Counted from the first letter of the stretch, positions 1-8,905 are shown. The stretch is 64,000 nucleotides of DNA from Leptospira fluminis (GCF_004771275.1 NZ_RQEV01000003.1:62001-126000); one strand, 5' to 3'. The notes: a model not told the origin generated them from the sequence alone. Translations and numbers: made by a program.

Positions 1-157
1 TGCGAGCCAAACGGACCAAGGACTTGTGCCCGCATCGATAACAGGTCAGCCGAAAAACCATCTCGGTAGGAACGCTTTCCGGTAGACGGGATAACGTACC
101 GCAAGCGGGGCACTCGAATTTAGATTCGAAAAGAGTACGAATTCCTGTCTCCAGCAT
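1..157 (-). CDS. Zinc-ribbon protein, 5' part only (cut by the left edge)
   Basis: The first 52 codons of a minus-strand gene are present. They begin [12 protein letters not shown] and carry a CPACG pair followed about 25 residues later by CYRCGHK, the four-cysteine layout of a small zinc ribbon of the MJ0042 type. An in-frame stop lies ten codons upstream of the ATG, and no other start lies between them except CTG, so the start is fairly well fixed, although I see no strong ribosome binding site. In this family the zinc ribbon is usually an N-terminal module of a longer protein, so the function depends on the missing part. The downstream sequence would show whether it is a membrane or a regulatory protein. 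Confidence 0.6.
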   Translation of the reverse strand, partial: MLETGIRTLFESKFECPACGTLSRLPESVPTEMVFRLTCYRCGHKSLVRLAR

Positions 158-214
158 CAGTAGTACTTTCGGAGAAAATGCGTCCGCCTACAAGCACGAA
201 ATTCGGGGCTCGGA

Positions 215-1129
215 CTAGGGAACAACCTTTCGCGGAGTCAACACAAGGACTTCAGCCTGTAGAAAGTCCTCCTCCCCGGGTCCGAAGCTTTGGTTTACGG
301 GAAAAACGCTGATTACCAATACCTTCAAGCCCATCTGTCTAAGCCGAAACGGAACACCCATCCCTTGATCGCTGTGAAACCTGCCGTTAATATGAAATAT
401 TTTTCTTCCCGTAGCATAAAAGGCATCCGCGATCGCGTCCGCCATACTTGCGTCCCATAGATACTGGGCATCCATAAAGTTGCCTAGATTTGCGGTAGAA
501 CCGTGATGTCCCAAAACGGCTTTCAATTTGGACTCGTACTGTTCCTGTCGATGGAGTCCGATCAGATATCTAGGAGGTAAAAAAGGACTACGCAATCGAA
601 GCAAAGAAGAAAGTCCTTTTTGCGAAACCAGATTCGCGTATCTCCTCGGCACATTGGATGCGATCACAGGCAATTTCTTGCTCTTGGCATATTCCACCAA
701 AGGGTGGTAGTCCGACAGATAATTCGACCAAAATACGGTTCCGTTCAGATACCCTTTTTCCGTCAGCTCCCCTCTTAGAAATTCGTTCAATATTCTCTGC
801 TGGTCCCGTTCCAACATTTCGAGAGAAAGCGCGAAAGGAAATTTTTCGGATAGCCTCTTTAAGGTTTCCAACTGCCAAACATGGCCGACCGTATCGTCGT
901 GCTCTTCCCCGATCAACACCGCATCCGCATCGCGCACTTTGGACTCCAGGATTTCCTGAGAAATCTCCTTTTGGGAAACCGAATCGAAGATCCGAATCCG
1001 GGAAGTTTCGTTTGGTTGAGCGCCTAAGGCGAGCGGAAGAAAAAAAAGAACCGAAGCTTTGCGAAATGACATACCGAAAACCAAAGATCTGATTCGGAAA
1101 GGATCCTCCGTTCGTACGCGTTTTTGCAA
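215..1129 (-). CDS. ChaN-like haem-binding uptake protein (Tiki superfamily)
   Basis: The 304-residue protein has the family's conserved blocks: GEEHDD at 74-79, SNVPRR at 158-163 and HINGRFHSDQG from 246. ChaN-type proteins are exported; some bind haem at the outer membrane and others are related to Tiki metalloproteases, so the exact activity is open. The chosen TTG start is preceded by GGAG at a spacing of six. An alternative start is Met20, which gives a cleaner signal peptide (MSFRKASVLFFLPLALGA). No cysteine follows the hydrophobic stretch, so it is probably not a lipoprotein. The neighbour on the same strand is an alpha/beta-hydrolase lipoprotein 63 bases upstream; a functional link is not evident. 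Confidence 0.8.
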   Translation of the reverse strand: MQKRVRTEDPFRIRSLVFGMSFRKASVLFFLPLALGAQPNETSRIRIFDSVSQKEISQEILESKVRDADAVLIGEEHDDTVGHVWQLETLKRLSEKFPFALSLEMLERDQQRILNEFLRGELTEKGYLNGTVFWSNYLSDYHPLVEYAKSKKLPVIASNVPRRYANLVSQKGLSSLLRLRSPFLPPRYLIGLHRQEQYESKLKAVLGHHGSTANLGNFMDAQYLWDASMADAIADAFYATGRKIFHINGRFHSDQGMGVPFRLRQMGLKVLVISVFPVNQSFGPGEEDFLQAEVLVLTPRKVVP

Positions 1130-1192
1130 TGAAATCTCCGATCCAAATCGTAAAAAATCCAGAGGAAGGAATCGTCCTATTGCGAACGGGAT

Positions 1193-2293
1193 CTATCTCG
1201 GATTCAAAGGGTTGCTCCATTGTTGGGAATAGTAACTCTCCGCCTGAAGAGGGCTAGGTGAACGGGTAAAATCCATTTTTTTCACCTGGGATCCGTCTGG
1301 ATAACTCCCCATGGAGAAACTCCCGCTGCCGGTTCCTAATGCAGTCGCAGAACCTGCTCCGTTAAACGCATAATCCGTGAGGGCGTCCAGTTGCCTCCAT
1401 ACGCCGTAAAAGTCCAGACCATTCAACGCTCCGATGCCGATGATGGTGTCTTTGATCGGAACGTAATGGTCCGCTTTTAAGGTGTATCCCCCGAACGAAT
1501 CGGTATAGATGATCTGGTAAGACCGTTCCGTGGATGGTATGGAAGTAACGTTATTAAAAATATCGATCGCCATACGATGATCGTTAGTGTCGTCTTCCTG
1601 ATGGACCTGGACGATCAATTTAGTCGCCGTGGTAAAGTCCGCGAGATTCGAATTCGTGGTATTAAACGAATACCACGGAGCGGCGAGATACATGAAAGAC
1701 CCGGAACTTCCCCAAGATTGTTCGAAAAGACCTTTATGAGCCATATAAGGAGTAGCTCCTCCTCCGTACGAATGTCCCATGAATCCTACTTTTTTCGTAT
1801 CGATCCGGTTCGGGTACGTATTCACCGCGTATGTCAGTCCCGCCCACATAATGTCGTAATTCTGTTGAGGCGGTCTATTGTCGGAAAAGTAAATGGGGAA
1901 TACCACGACATACCCTTTAGAAACGTAAAAGTCGATCAAGGGGTAATACGGCTCCGCGGAAGGGGAGCTGAATCCGTGAAATAGAAACAAGACGGGAGCG
2001 GGATTGGTCTGATCGGAAGGATAGTAAACGCAGACCCTTCGATCCGCGATCGGGTTCTGCAATGCACTTACCGAAACCTGGCGGGACCCTCTAGCTCCGT
2101 ATCCTGCGGAAATTACCGGGACGGGCCCCTGCGGATTGATTCCGGTAATCGCGCAATTATTGATCAAATACGGATAAGAAAGGACCAAAAGAACGTCCTG
2201 TAATAATTCCGTATTACTCAGTTTATCGTCCTTTTTCACGCAGTGTAAAAAGAGAACTCCCACGAAAAGGGAGCATAAAAACCTAAGGGCCAT
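1193..2293 (-). CDS. Alpha/beta-hydrolase lipoprotein
   Basis: This 366-residue protein begins with a lipoprotein signal ending at Cys18 (VLFLHC), so it should be anchored in a membrane outside the cytoplasm. The hydrolase core shows an oxyanion-loop HGF at 106-108 and a nucleophile elbow GHSYGG at 173-178 with Ser175. A histidine in ADHYVP near residue 275 could complete the triad. The overall shape resembles dienelactone-hydrolase or PET-hydrolase-like secreted esterases. The substrate cannot be read from the sequence. The ATG is preceded by AAAGGTGA at good spacing. The ceramidase lipoprotein lies just upstream on the same strand (51-base gap), so the two may be co-transcribed lipid-active surface enzymes. 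Confidence 0.8.
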   Translation of the reverse strand: MALRFLCSLFVGVLFLHCVKKDDKLSNTELLQDVLLVLSYPYLINNCAITGINPQGPVPVISAGYGARGSRQVSVSALQNPIADRRVCVYYPSDQTNPAPVLFLFHGFSSPSAEPYYPLIDFYVSKGYVVVFPIYFSDNRPPQQNYDIMWAGLTYAVNTYPNRIDTKKVGFMGHSYGGGATPYMAHKGLFEQSWGSSGSFMYLAAPWYSFNTTNSNLADFTTATKLIVQVHQEDDTNDHRMAIDIFNNVTSIPSTERSYQIIYTDSFGGYTLKADHYVPIKDTIIGIGALNGLDFYGVWRQLDALTDYAFNGAGSATALGTGSGSFSMGSYPDGSQVKKMDFTRSPSPLQAESYYSQQWSNPLNPR

Positions 2294-2344
2294 ATGCTCA
2301 CCTTTCGTAGCGTTAACGCAAAATCTATCCTAAATTTTCCCCGA

Positions 2345-4651
2345 TCATTGCACTTGGAATTCCCGGGAAATTCCCGTAAATTTTTGGTACGTCCAAAATA
2401 TTCCCCAAAACTGCTTTGCAAGTCCGTTATAAACGATCCTGTACGTGCCCGGTACGGCGTTTCGAATCAACCATGTAATCGTAACCTCCGAAGTGGGAGA
2501 TAAATCGCCGCCGGTTCTGAGCCAATCCAAAGAAGTGTAGGGATCTCCGTCGTCCGCGATTCTGGTCCATTGACCCGAAGGATCCTTTTGCTGGACTTCC
2601 AAATACGTGTATTTATCCGGATCGTAATAGGAGCCGAGAGTCCCGTCCAATTTCTTATCCTGCACCACACGAGGATGAGCACCTTGAAAACGGACGGAAA
2701 CCTTATCCTTAGCTCTATTATAATTCGCTAAAGCATCCGTAAGCACGGATCCGAAATTGCCTCCGTCGTTCACGACTCCGTTTTGAGATAGCCAGGTTTG
2801 GATAAACTGCTGGTTGGAAAGATCGGGCGGGTTGGGTCCCGGATCTCCCGTGCTTCCCGAAACCAGATTTTTAGTGATCCTATCGAACTCCTGTTGGAGA
2901 GCCGCGGAGGCCCAAGGTCCGTAGACCGTAAAGCCTCCCTCGAAATGCTGAGCGGAATACTCTTCGCGAGTGACGAGATATTGCGCATATGTATTGGCCA
3001 TACTGGCGACCAGAACAGTGGAGACGCCCACGGAAGCCAAGGTCGCGCTCACTCGATCCCTCAATCTTCTACCCACCATAGTGCTCAACTCGAAGGGAGC
3101 GGCCAGGATTCCTACGCCGCCTATGGCGACCACTTGCAAAGGTAAAACTACCGGAACAAAGGGCACTTGCGGATTCGGAAACCAAAATCGATCCACTTCT
3201 CCTACAGGGAGAAGAGTGAATTTCTCCTGATCACAATCCTGGTATTGGTTCGTTCCGAGTACGGTCTGCGCCAACGGCCAAAGAACTCCCAGAAAAGCCG
3301 CCGTTCCGCTAAGATTCGTTAAGTTGTAATTTTGTCGGACCCATTGCCCGTTCTGAAAAACGTAATTGTTACGTATATCTCCCTGTTTTGCAAAAGCCAC
3401 AGGGGCCCCTTCCACATCCCCCGCCAAAAATCCTCCACCGATAGTCGCGACGCAAGTGGTCGCGTTCGCGGTTTGATCCCAGGGCATGGAGTATTGGCCG
3501 ATATAGGCGGAATTTACGGGAATTTTATTATTCCATAAAACATGGGAATGTCTATATATTATATTTCCGGAAAGCGTCGTACCTCCTGCACCGTACAATT
3601 CCAACGCCTTATCCGCCTGCAAGCGACCGTGGACGATGGGATTTTCCATCGTGTCGAGAGTAGGATCCAAATCGTTGGGGCGAAGAAAGGGTTTCGTTAT
3701 ATCGGTAGGATCCGGAGTATTCGGACTGATGTCGCCTACGGTTCCTTGGGCGAATGCCGCGACGAAATTTCCCCCTTTTAAGCGTTCTATTTCGTATGCT
3801 GCAAAACCTTTATTATCGCCATGCACTCTGGAGTTCGTGATGCCGAGAGAAGTACCGTGTACACCGAACCAATTCAATAACCCGATTTCGGAACCGTCCA
3901 AACCGTCGAATCGGAGCAAAGTCATGGTATCGTCCACATTTTTGGAGAAATTAGCTTTGTCCAAGTTCCAATTGTACGCTCCCGAAGAACGATTCGCGAT
4001 CGTATTGGCCAGAGTTCCGGCAGAAACCCTGATCTTTGCGGGCTTTTCGTTATTATAAGCGTTCTTAATCGATTCCGTGATGCCGTTTACTACGATAGCG
4101 TAATGCACCTTATCGAAACCCATCACACCGTTAAACGCATTAAATAACGTATACCAGGAAATATTCGAGGGAGCAGAATGATCGTGAGTAGCCGCAATCA
4201 GCACGTTCTCCGTCTTAAACACGGATCCGTATCCGTCCGCCTGAAGCTTTTTGATCACTCCGATTTTGACGCTTTGGTACATGTGAAGCATATCAGCCGT
4301 GACGATCGCCACCCTATCTCCGCCGGCTTTTTCGATCACGAAAGCCCTAGAGTAAAGACGCATTGCCAAACCGTGCATTTCCGAACCCGGGTTATTGTAA
4401 CCGGTGCTCGATTGGACGAAAGGTCCGGTGATATCGGATTTTGCGGCTCCTACTAGAAAAATATCCGGGGCATACGTTGCGGAAGTTAAAGCCATTCTTT
4501 GGTTAGACGCCGATGTCGAATCCAACTTTGGGGACCCTCCTATGGCGGAAAGGACGGAAGCCTGTTCGCTTTTACCTTTGTCGTTACACCCTGCAAAAAG
4601 AGCGAGAGTGGAAAGAAGTATCGTTATCAGTTCAAATTTATTTTTTCTCAT
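2345..4651 (-). CDS. Neutral/alkaline ceramidase lipoprotein
   Basis: The 768-residue protein has a lipobox LALFAGC with Cys22 and then a neutral ceramidase domain. Diagnostic blocks are THDHSAP at 155-161 (metal-binding histidines), NRSSGAY at 220-226, corresponding to the family's catalytic serine motif, and NWFGVHGTSLG from 260 (a further zinc histidine). A C-terminal immunoglobulin-like domain (about 640-768) fits the family. Such enzymes hydrolyse the N-acyl bond of ceramide, and bacterial ones can act on host lipids. GAGGGATG precedes the ATG. The length and motifs agree with a complete enzyme. Leptospira does not obviously make sphingolipids, so host or environmental ceramide is the likely substrate (inference). 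Confidence 0.9.
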   Translation of the reverse strand: MRKNKFELITILLSTLALFAGCNDKGKSEQASVLSAIGGSPKLDSTSASNQRMALTSATYAPDIFLVGAAKSDITGPFVQSSTGYNNPGSEMHGLAMRLYSRAFVIEKAGGDRVAIVTADMLHMYQSVKIGVIKKLQADGYGSVFKTENVLIAATHDHSAPSNISWYTLFNAFNGVMGFDKVHYAIVVNGITESIKNAYNNEKPAKIRVSAGTLANTIANRSSGAYNWNLDKANFSKNVDDTMTLLRFDGLDGSEIGLLNWFGVHGTSLGITNSRVHGDNKGFAAYEIERLKGGNFVAAFAQGTVGDISPNTPDPTDITKPFLRPNDLDPTLDTMENPIVHGRLQADKALELYGAGGTTLSGNIIYRHSHVLWNNKIPVNSAYIGQYSMPWDQTANATTCVATIGGGFLAGDVEGAPVAFAKQGDIRNNYVFQNGQWVRQNYNLTNLSGTAAFLGVLWPLAQTVLGTNQYQDCDQEKFTLLPVGEVDRFWFPNPQVPFVPVVLPLQVVAIGGVGILAAPFELSTMVGRRLRDRVSATLASVGVSTVLVASMANTYAQYLVTREEYSAQHFEGGFTVYGPWASAALQQEFDRITKNLVSGSTGDPGPNPPDLSNQQFIQTWLSQNGVVNDGGNFGSVLTDALANYNRAKDKVSVRFQGAHPRVVQDKKLDGTLGSYYDPDKYTYLEVQQKDPSGQWTRIADDGDPYTSLDWLRTGGDLSPTSEVTITWLIRNAVPGTYRIVYNGLAKQFWGIFWTYQKFTGISREFQVQ

Positions 4652-4816
4652 GACATCCCTCGGAAACGGAACCGGGCTTATTCGATTTTTGATTCCTAGT
4701 CAATTGTTTTTCGAAAAAAGCCCGTAAAAGAGATTTTATAGAGAATTATCCACGCATGGATTTCCGTTTCTCGGTTTCATTTGATTCCAAACCGATTCTC
4801 GATAGATAATATAATT

Positions 4817-4891
4817 AGAATGTAAGAAGGAAATGTGTAAAATAAGAGAACCGTACGGATCCTCTTCTCAAGAAGAAGCTTCTTACATTCT
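4817..4891. repeat. 13-bp perfect inverted repeat at the end of a lipoprotein gene
   Basis: AGAATGTAAGAAG at 4817-4829 is exactly repeated in inverted form at 4879-4891. The right arm covers the last codons and stop of the minus-strand gene ending at 4883. A 12-bp palindrome AAGAAGCTTCTT at 4873-4884 lies inside. The 49-base loop and the absence of a T-run directly after the stem make an ordinary intrinsic terminator less likely, though a 3'-end stabilising structure is possible. Confidence 0.5.
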
Positions 4892-5566
4892 CTTATCGCA
4901 TACCTTGTTCCAATTTTTTCTCAGAGTCTTTGCCAACTCCAGGGAAAGTTCTTCCAAATCCTTTCGGAGACTTTCTTCTCTCGATTTTTTCTGCCACCGG
5001 ATTACGTTTTCCGAAGTTTTATAAACGTTTTTAGCGCCGTGGATCGCATCTACCCTGAGCTCCACTGTAACGGTCGAAACGTATCTCGCATATACATAAG
5101 GCGCCGTCAAGAAACGAAGAGCTCTTACTACCAGAACCTCCGCGCCCAAGGCCGGATTGGAAAAAATGCCCGCCACACCTAAGCCGAGCAGAACACTCCC
5201 TCCTATTCCCGCGTACAAGGATGAAGGCCGGACTCTTCCAAAGTCCTTAATGCGAAATGTTAATACCAAATCGGAAGATTCGTCTCCGAAGAGGATTCCT
5301 TCCTTTTTCGCTTGTTCTACAAAGGAAGCTTCGAAGTAACTTTCATATTCGTAAAGAGAGGAACGAATTAGAGCTTCGGAACCTACGGGATCTTCGCCTT
5401 CCGGGATCGTCTTTATCAGAGATAGCCGGTCTATTTCGATCGTGATTTTCGGCCGATTCAGGGAAGTCGTACAGAGCGGCTTATTCGGAAGTGATTCTCT
5501 TGCGGCGGCGCAGCCGAATAACGAAAGGGAGACGATGGAAACCAAAGACCTCATTTTTCCGAACAT
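4883..5566 (-). CDS. Hypothetical lipoprotein
   Basis: The 227-residue protein is of unrecognised family. It has a short signal peptide ending in LSLFGC (Cys19), so it is a predicted lipoprotein. A glycine/alanine-rich hydrophobic segment (about residues 113-140, beginning LYAGIGGSVLLG) could insert in a membrane, and the C-terminus is a charged helix rich in Lys, Glu and Leu. The start may instead be Met5. It is transcribed alone: the 398-base region upstream holds only repeats and the thiolase terminator. I cannot assign a function. Confidence 0.7.
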   Translation of the reverse strand: MFGKMRSLVSIVSLSLFGCAAARESLPNKPLCTTSLNRPKITIEIDRLSLIKTIPEGEDPVGSEALIRSSLYEYESYFEASFVEQAKKEGILFGDESSDLVLTFRIKDFGRVRPSSLYAGIGGSVLLGLGVAGIFSNPALGAEVLVVRALRFLTAPYVYARYVSTVTVELRVDAIHGAKNVYKTSENVIRWQKKSREESLRKDLEELSLELAKTLRKNWNKVCDKRM

Positions 5567-5729
5567 TTAGAAAGAATCCCGGTCGTGCGCTTGGCTGGCA
5601 AAATCGATTTGCCGGACTTACCATTCAAAATCGCGAATTGTAATGCCAAAGTGCGGTACGTTTGGATCGATTTTAGGATAAAGGCAACCGGACTCTTTGT
5701 AGAATCCGGGTACAAAACCGCTGGGATAG

Positions 5730-5757
5730 GGTCCCCGCCCTACTCTGGGTGGGGGCC
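5730..5757. repeat. GC-rich hairpin-forming sequence
   Basis: GGTCCCCGCCC at 5730-5740 can pair with GGGTGGGGGCC at 5747-5757 around a TACTCT loop. The stem has 11 pairs, two of them G-U when read as plus-strand RNA. No T-run follows, so it is not a standard terminator. It looks like a dispersed intergenic element; whether it is repeated elsewhere cannot be seen in this window. Confidence 0.5.
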
Positions 5758-5886
5758 GGTGTGGTGGTACCCCGGATACGCCCGCGGGGCGCAGCCCAGT
5801 GTATCTCGGTAACCCACCGTCCCGCGGCATAGCGCCAGATATCGGATTCTTTTCATTTCTGGAACCCTTTTTTTGCGATGAAATTC

Positions 5887-5902
5887 TGTAGGAACTCCTA
5901 CA
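5887..5902. repeat. Short palindrome TGTAGGA-AC-TCCTACA
   Basis: A perfect 7-bp inverted repeat with two central bases lies at 5887-5902. From general familiarity with Leptospira intergenic DNA I suspect this type of palindrome recurs in these genomes, but only one copy is evident here. Confidence 0.4.
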
Positions 5903-5928
5903 AGGTTTCCGGTTCGAGAAGGCAAAAA

Positions 5929-5948
5929 CCGGGGGACTTCCTCCCCGG
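5929..5948 (-). terminator. Intrinsic terminator of the first thiolase gene
   Basis: On the minus strand a CCGGGG/CCCCGG stem with a short loop is followed by TTTTTG (plus-strand A-run at 5924-5928). It lies 17 bases past the thiolase stop. Confidence 0.75.
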
Positions 5949-5964
5949 GCCCAGGTATGCGAGT

Positions 5965-7290
5965 TCAAGCTTCGAATCTTTCTACCACCATAGACGCCGC
6001 GATTCCGCCGTGGGCGCAAGCAGTCAAAAGCACCTTCTTCGCTTTTTCATCCTCCGCAAAATCCATGAGAGCATTGATCATTAAACGAACTCCTGTGGCT
6101 CCGAACGGGTGTCCGATCGCGACGGAACCTCCGTTAGGATTGATTTTTTTCTCGTCGAAACTCTTTTCCCAATCCCAGCCGGTATCGATTTTAATCTGTT
6201 CCAGCGCGCCCACTGCGGTAGCTGCATAAGCTTCATGGATTTCCACGTAATCCAGATCCTGGATCCTAAGATTCAATTCGCTTAATAAACTTTCCGTAGC
6301 GTAAGCCTGACCGAGGCCCATCAGATTCGGATGAACTCCTTTCATTTTCCAACCGGACATCACCGCTTCGATTTTCAATCCCAAGGCTTTTGCATTTTCC
6401 ACAGTCGTCAAAATCAGCCCGGCCGCGCCGTCGGAACGGGGACTTGCGTTAAAAATAGAAACGGTGGGTCCGTGGGTCCTTTTTAAATCCTTCGCGTACT
6501 TCTTTTTGAAATCCTCGAATTTCATCTGAGGATTGTCGAATAACAACATCGCACGGCCCATGCGACTCGGATTTTCCACAAGACCTCTACGGAGTTCCAC
6601 GGCTTCATCAACGGTATGCAACTCTCCCTCTTCGTCCTTTACCGGAATCATATAAGGGGAGTACTTACCTGCTTCCGAAGCTTCGAGCGCCCTTTTAAAA
6701 GATTCGAAAGCTACCTTGTCCGTGATCTCACGCGAAAGATCGTAATTCTGCGCGAGAATCTCCGCAGTCACCTGCATCCCGTAGGAATTTTCTCCGTCGC
6801 CCAAGCCGTCTTCAAGGGTATCGCGTAGCTCCACTCCTTCAGGTAGATTATCGGGTAATAATTTCTTCAGTTTCTCTAAGGATCCCGCCTTCTTGTTTTG
6901 CCTCGCTCCTTTTACGATAAAAGGCAAATCCGTCTGGGATTCTTCGCCGATCACCAAGAACAATTCCCCTTCTCCCAAAACGATTCTACGAGCCGCCTCG
7001 GCTATCGCTTCCAAACCGGATACGCAATTATTCGATACCGTAATCGAAGGGACCTCATCCCTCAATCCGATCAGATTCGCGATCACTCGGGCCGCATTTG
7101 GAGCGCTCGGAAAGCCTTCACCGACCACAATACCGTCGAATTGTTCCTTCTTCAGACCGCTCTTCGCTACGATATCCTCTGCAACGATGCGCCCTAAGTG
7201 GTGCGCAGGATATTGCCCCAGAGCCTTCGCAATCTGAGCAAAGGGAGTTCTTCTCGAAGTGCAAATCGCCAACTTTCTTTCGAGCTTCAT
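5965..7290 (-). CDS. Thiolase family protein (acetyl-CoA C-acyltransferase), copy 1
   Basis: This 441-residue thiolase has all the catalytic elements: nucleophilic Cys89 in NNCVSG, His394 in GHPFGATG and Cys425 in CAHGG. It either cleaves 3-ketoacyl-CoA in beta-oxidation or condenses acyl-CoAs. GGAGGACGGTT precedes the ATG at good spacing. A 14-bp palindrome 96 bases upstream matches one in front of the nearby TetR gene, so this gene probably has its own TetR-controlled promoter. Copy 2 lies directly upstream, has the same length and is roughly four-fifths identical by eye. The genomic setting (thioesterase, TetR, acyl-CoA dehydrogenase) favours fatty-acid degradation. Confidence 0.9.
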   Translation of the reverse strand: MKLERKLAICTSRRTPFAQIAKALGQYPAHHLGRIVAEDIVAKSGLKKEQFDGIVVGEGFPSAPNAARVIANLIGLRDEVPSITVSNNCVSGLEAIAEAARRIVLGEGELFLVIGEESQTDLPFIVKGARQNKKAGSLEKLKKLLPDNLPEGVELRDTLEDGLGDGENSYGMQVTAEILAQNYDLSREITDKVAFESFKRALEASEAGKYSPYMIPVKDEEGELHTVDEAVELRRGLVENPSRMGRAMLLFDNPQMKFEDFKKKYAKDLKRTHGPTVSIFNASPRSDGAAGLILTTVENAKALGLKIEAVMSGWKMKGVHPNLMGLGQAYATESLLSELNLRIQDLDYVEIHEAYAATAVGALEQIKIDTGWDWEKSFDEKKINPNGGSVAIGHPFGATGVRLMINALMDFAEDEKAKKVLLTACAHGGIAASMVVERFEA

Positions 7291-7385
7291 AACCGTCCTC
7301 CGGATGCTGCACGGCCTTTTTTACCGATCGACAGCATGTCTTTCACTAGGTTAGACGTAAGCTGTGGATTTTTTCCATAAAAAAC

Positions 7386-7399
7386 AGAACGATCGTTCT
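7386..7399. promoter_or_regulatory. Predicted TetR operator upstream of thiolase copy 1
   Basis: AGAACGATCGTTCT is a perfect 14-bp palindrome. It shares both half-sites (AGAACG/CGTTCT) with the palindrome at 9831-9844 between the thioesterase and TetR genes. It lies between the terminator of thiolase copy 2 and the start of copy 1. Confidence 0.75.
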
Positions 7400-7481
7400 T
7401 ATTTATTATATCTAAATCGACAGTATTATTTAATTTTTATAGGGAGGAAAATATTCGGTAAAAACCGCCAAAAACAAAAAA

Positions 7482-7499
7482 CCCCGGGTTTCCCCGGGG
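7482..7499 (-). terminator. Intrinsic terminator of thiolase copy 2
   Basis: CCCCGGG (7482-7488) pairs with CCCGGGG (7493-7499). On the minus strand the stem is followed by a U-rich tail (plus-strand A-rich run at 7469-7481). This separates the copy 2 transcript from copy 1. Confidence 0.85.
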
Positions 7500-7527
7500 C
7501 GATACAGTTTCAAAGTTTAAGGATGAA

Positions 7528-8853
7528 TCAACCTTCGTATCTTTCGATGAGCATGGAACCCGCGATCCCGCCGTGGGCACAGGCGGTGATCAGCACTTTC
7601 TTAGCGGACTTGTCTTCTTTCAAATCCATGATCGCATTTGCTATGAGTCGGATTCCGGTCGCTCCGAACGGGTGTCCGATTGCGATGGATCCTCCGTTAG
7701 GATTGATTTTTTTCTCGTCGAAACTCTTTTCCCAATCCCAACCGGTATCGATTTTAATCTGTTCCAGAGCTCCGACAGCGGTAGCGGCGAACGCTTCGTG
7801 GATTTCCACATAGTCGATATCCTGGATTTTCAGACCGGCATCCTGCAACAGTCCTTCCGTCGCATATGCTTGTCCGATTCCCATATTATTAGGATGAACC
7901 CCTTTCATTTTCCAACCGGAAACGACAGCCTCGATCTGGAGTCCGAGAGCTTTCGCTTTTTCTACGGTCGTAACGATCACACCTGCCGCACCGTCGGAAC
8001 GCGGGCTAGCATTAAAGATGGAAACCGTAGGTCCGTGGCTCTTTTTTAGATCCTTGGAATACTTGGTTTTGAACTCGTCGAATTTCATCTGGGGATTGTC
8101 GAATAACAACATCGCACGTCCCATACGGCTCGGATTTTCCACCAAACCCTCGCGCAGGGATACGGCTTCGTCGATTGCGAGTTCGGATCCGTCTTCGTCT
8201 TTCACGGGAATGATATAAGGAGCGTATTTTCCTGCTTTAGAAGCTTCTAATGCACGTTTAAAGGATTCGAACGCCAATTTATCGCAGATTTCGCGGGACA
8301 GATTGTAATTTTGGGCAACGATCTCGGCCGTGACCTGCATTCCGTAGGAAGTTTCTCCGTCACCCAACCCGTCTTCGAGGGTATCGCGTAACTCGACTCC
8401 CTCAGGCAAATTGTCCGGTAATAATTTCTTCAGTTTGTCCAAGGATCCTGCTTTCTTGTTCAGACGGGCGTTCTTAACGATAAAAGGCATGGAGGTCTGG
8501 GACTCTTCTCCTATCGCCAAAAAAACTTCCCCCTCACCTAAAACGATTCTACGGGCGGCTTCCGCCACGGCTTCCATTCCGGATACGCAGTTGTTGGCGA
8601 CGGTAATGCAAGGAATTTCATCCTTAAGTCCGATCAGATTCGCGATCACGCGAGCGGAATTCGGAGCATTGGAAAATCCTTCTCCGACTACGACCCCGTC
8701 CACTTGTTCCTTTTTGAGTCCGCTTTTAGCAAGAATATCTTCCGCTACAAGACGACCTAGGTGGTGGCCGGGATAAGGTCCCAAAGCCTTCGCGATTTGT
8801 GCGAAGGGAGTTCTACGCGGCGTGCAGAGCGCCAATTTCTTTTCGAGTTTCAT
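7528..8853 (-). CDS. Thiolase family protein (acetyl-CoA C-acyltransferase), copy 2
   Basis: It is 441 residues long, the same as copy 1, with Cys89 (NNCVSG), the GHPFGATG histidine and the CAHGG cysteine at the same positions. Differences between the copies are spread over the protein but the catalytic blocks are invariant. A 77-base stretch (7691-7767) differs from copy 1 (6128-6204) at one base only. GGAG at a spacing of seven precedes the ATG. The thioesterase gene ends 52 bases upstream on the same strand with no terminator between, so the two are probably one transcript driven from the TetR operator at 9831. Confidence 0.9.
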   Translation of the reverse strand: MKLEKKLALCTPRRTPFAQIAKALGPYPGHHLGRLVAEDILAKSGLKKEQVDGVVVGEGFSNAPNSARVIANLIGLKDEIPCITVANNCVSGMEAVAEAARRIVLGEGEVFLAIGEESQTSMPFIVKNARLNKKAGSLDKLKKLLPDNLPEGVELRDTLEDGLGDGETSYGMQVTAEIVAQNYNLSREICDKLAFESFKRALEASKAGKYAPYIIPVKDEDGSELAIDEAVSLREGLVENPSRMGRAMLLFDNPQMKFDEFKTKYSKDLKKSHGPTVSIFNASPRSDGAAGVIVTTVEKAKALGLQIEAVVSGWKMKGVHPNNMGIGQAYATEGLLQDAGLKIQDIDYVEIHEAFAATAVGALEQIKIDTGWDWEKSFDEKKINPNGGSIAIGHPFGATGIRLIANAIMDLKEDKSAKKVLITACAHGGIAGSMLIERYEG

Positions 8854-8905
8854 AGTCTTTCTCCAGACGTTAGTCTTTCTTTCCTTTCTAAATACATAAT
8901 AAATG

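Larger units (their letters stand above)
5567..5964. other. Intergenic region with GC-rich hairpins, no gene
   Basis: This 398-base gap holds no convincing gene. It is markedly more G+C-rich at 5720-5830 than its surroundings. It contains an 11-pair hairpin with two G-U pairs (5730-5757), a CGCCC/GGGCG hairpin (5779-5791), a short palindrome (5887-5902) and the terminator of the downstream-ending thiolase gene (5929-5948). Long open frames here have proline/glycine/arginine-rich translations typical of non-coding GC-rich DNA. Confidence 0.6.

Noticed and set aside
588..1220. A 210-residue minus-strand frame overlapping the ChaN-like gene
   Set aside because: It overlaps a gene with clear family motifs in another frame and its translation is rich in Arg, Ser and Phe without any recognisable motif.
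5585..5812. A 75-codon plus-strand frame in the intergenic region
   Set aside because: It runs through the GC-rich hairpins, has no ribosome binding site and its translation is Gly/Pro-rich without family features.
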